NCBI RefSeq assembly: GCF_900111995.1
Contig: NZ_FOKF01000018.1
Location: 41,369 to 105,368 of the forward strand
Origin: Collimonas sp. OK607
GTDB taxonomy: Bacteria; Pseudomonadota; Gammaproteobacteria; Burkholderiales; Burkholderiaceae_D
Reading direction: 5' to 3'
DNA length: 64,000 nt
Within the stretch, counting starts at the first letter, position 1; every line of letters begins with the position of its first letter. Both the position numbers and the translations under genes were made by a program. Of this stretch, positions 63,345 to 64,000 are shown one piece after another. The notes below the pieces were generated by a model. The model searched no databases and was not told the DNA's origin. It saw only the letters and a list, made by a program, of their open reading frames with translations.

Positions 63345-64000
63345 ATGGACAAAGAATTGTCTCGTCGGAGATCCTTGTCGATTATCTCTGTTGCTGGATT
63401 AGTATTGATTTCCGGTTGTGGCGGCGGTGGGGGGGGCAGCAGCAATCCGAATCCCCCGGCAGCGTCGGCCCCAAGCACTCCGCCAGCGGCAGCTACGCCA
63501 CCTGCCGACGGCAGCGGCAATGCCGCAGCAACAGCGCCAGCGATCGCAACGCCGCCACCGCCAGTCATGCTGAACGTGCTGGATCCCAGCAATATCAAGG
63601 CTGCCCGTAGCCAAGGCCTGACTGGCGCCGGCATCACGGTCGGCATAGTCGATACCGATTTCGATACCAGCGATCCGCAACTGGCCGGACGCATCAGCAA
63701 GACGGTCTACAGCGTCGGCGGCGCCAACGGCAATAGCCATGGCACGGAAGTGGCGGAGGTTCTGGCGGGGAGTATTTCAGGTGTGGCTCCCGGCGCGTTC
63801 TTGCAGGTAGCGGCCGCCGGCACTACCGACAACAGTCTACTGCTCAATAACCAGATGTATCAGGATCTGTTTAGCAAGGGCGTGCGGATTTTCAACCAGT
63901 CCAACGGCGTCAGTCCCGTCGGCGCGTCGGTCGGTATGGCACTTGCCCTGCATACTCTGTACCAGCCGTATGTGGCCCAGCAGGGGTTGTTCATCTGGTC
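63345..64000 (+). CDS. Subtilisin-family (S8) lipoprotein protease, SphB1/NalP-like, 3' end outside window
   Basis: First 218 codons, open to the right edge. ATG 63345 follows GGGGGAG. Lipoprotein signal peptide with lipobox LISGC (about 21-26; Cys followed by a Gly run), then a Pro/Ala-rich linker (about 35-70). The S8 domain starts with the catalytic Asp in GITVGIVDTDFD and the catalytic His in NSHGTEVAEVLAG; the Ser would lie beyond the window. This arrangement fits autotransporter subtilisins such as SphB1 and NalP, which are surface lipoproteins that cut other exported proteins. The C-terminal barrel cannot be seen here. Confidence 0.85.
   Translation, partial: MDKELSRRRSLSIISVAGLVLISGCGGGGGGSSNPNPPAASAPSTPPAAATPPADGSGNAAATAPAIATPPPPVMLNVLDPSNIKAARSQGLTGAGITVGIVDTDFDTSDPQLAGRISKTVYSVGGANGNSHGTEVAEVLAGSISGVAPGAFLQVAAAGTTDNSLLLNNQMYQDLFSKGVRIFNQSNGVSPVGASVGMALALHTLYQPYVAQQGLFIW

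Noticed and set aside
1..64000. CRISPR array, insertion sequence or prophage
   Set aside because: No spaced identical repeats, transposase, integrase or phage structural genes were seen.

Overview
The window is chromosomal DNA from a Gram-negative betaproteobacterium, most likely of the Oxalobacteraceae (Collimonas/Herbaspirillum type). This rests on gene content and order: rnr-rlmB, cysS-alkA-accA-tilS-lysC followed by tRNA-Ser, outer-membrane proteins (TonB receptor, type Vd patatin autotransporter) and a complete Wsp surface-sensing cluster. The species cannot be fixed from the sequence alone.

Layout. 1-3082: the 3' part of a TonB-dependent siderophore receptor, interrupted by an in-frame TAA, and a PepSY membrane protein. 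3127-11590 (minus): wspA-B-C-D-E-F-R, a chemosensory pathway ending in a c-di-GMP cyclase. 11932-15433: two methyl-accepting chemotaxis proteins, divergent from wspA. 15689-19953: a methyltransferase, an orphan HPt protein, an OsmC-like protein, an FMN reductase and the cbpA-cbpM co-chaperone pair. 20005-25400 (minus): a 2-ketogluconate operon (ptxS-kguE-kguK-kguT-kguD) with two identical operator palindromes, then an unusual GntR regulator with two winged helices. 26880-34802: YceI, GST, ArfB, a metallophosphoesterase, a PlpD-type patatin autotransporter, an alpha/beta hydrolase with a Cys nucleophile, and a MASE1-PAS sensor. 35180-48839: housekeeping genes (tRNA-Leu(CAG), rnr, rlmB, cysE, yceH, lpxH, ppiB, ppiA, cysS, alkA, accA, tilS, lysC, tRNA-Ser(GCU)). 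49042-53114: mprF-acvB, for lysyl-phosphatidylglycerol synthesis and turnover. 53496-58329: a ytfQRT-yjfF sugar ABC transporter.

58330-63344 is the accessory stretch. It holds a decayed filamentous-haemagglutinin/CdiA gene reduced to a signal-peptide remnant and a C-terminal part with a RES-like toxin domain, a convergent dUTPase-like gene with an altered metal motif, a vapBC toxin-antitoxin pair, tRNA-Leu(UAA), an isochorismatase-like hydrolase and a DUF805 protein. From 63345 to the right edge runs the start of a lipoprotein subtilisin resembling the SphB1/NalP autotransporter proteases.

Best leads: (1) the collapsed FHA/CdiA locus, whose toxin has lost its terminal catalytic region and has no visible immunity gene, 3.4 kb from a SphB1-like protease; (2) the dUTPase-like protein with Lys where the family has a metal-binding Glu; (3) the Cys-nucleophile hydrolase overlapping a MASE1-PAS sensor that has no output domain; (4) the double-winged-helix GntR regulator with its own palindrome; (5) unrelated 11-16 bp tandem repeats at many gene junctions. 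No CRISPR array, insertion sequence or prophage was seen.
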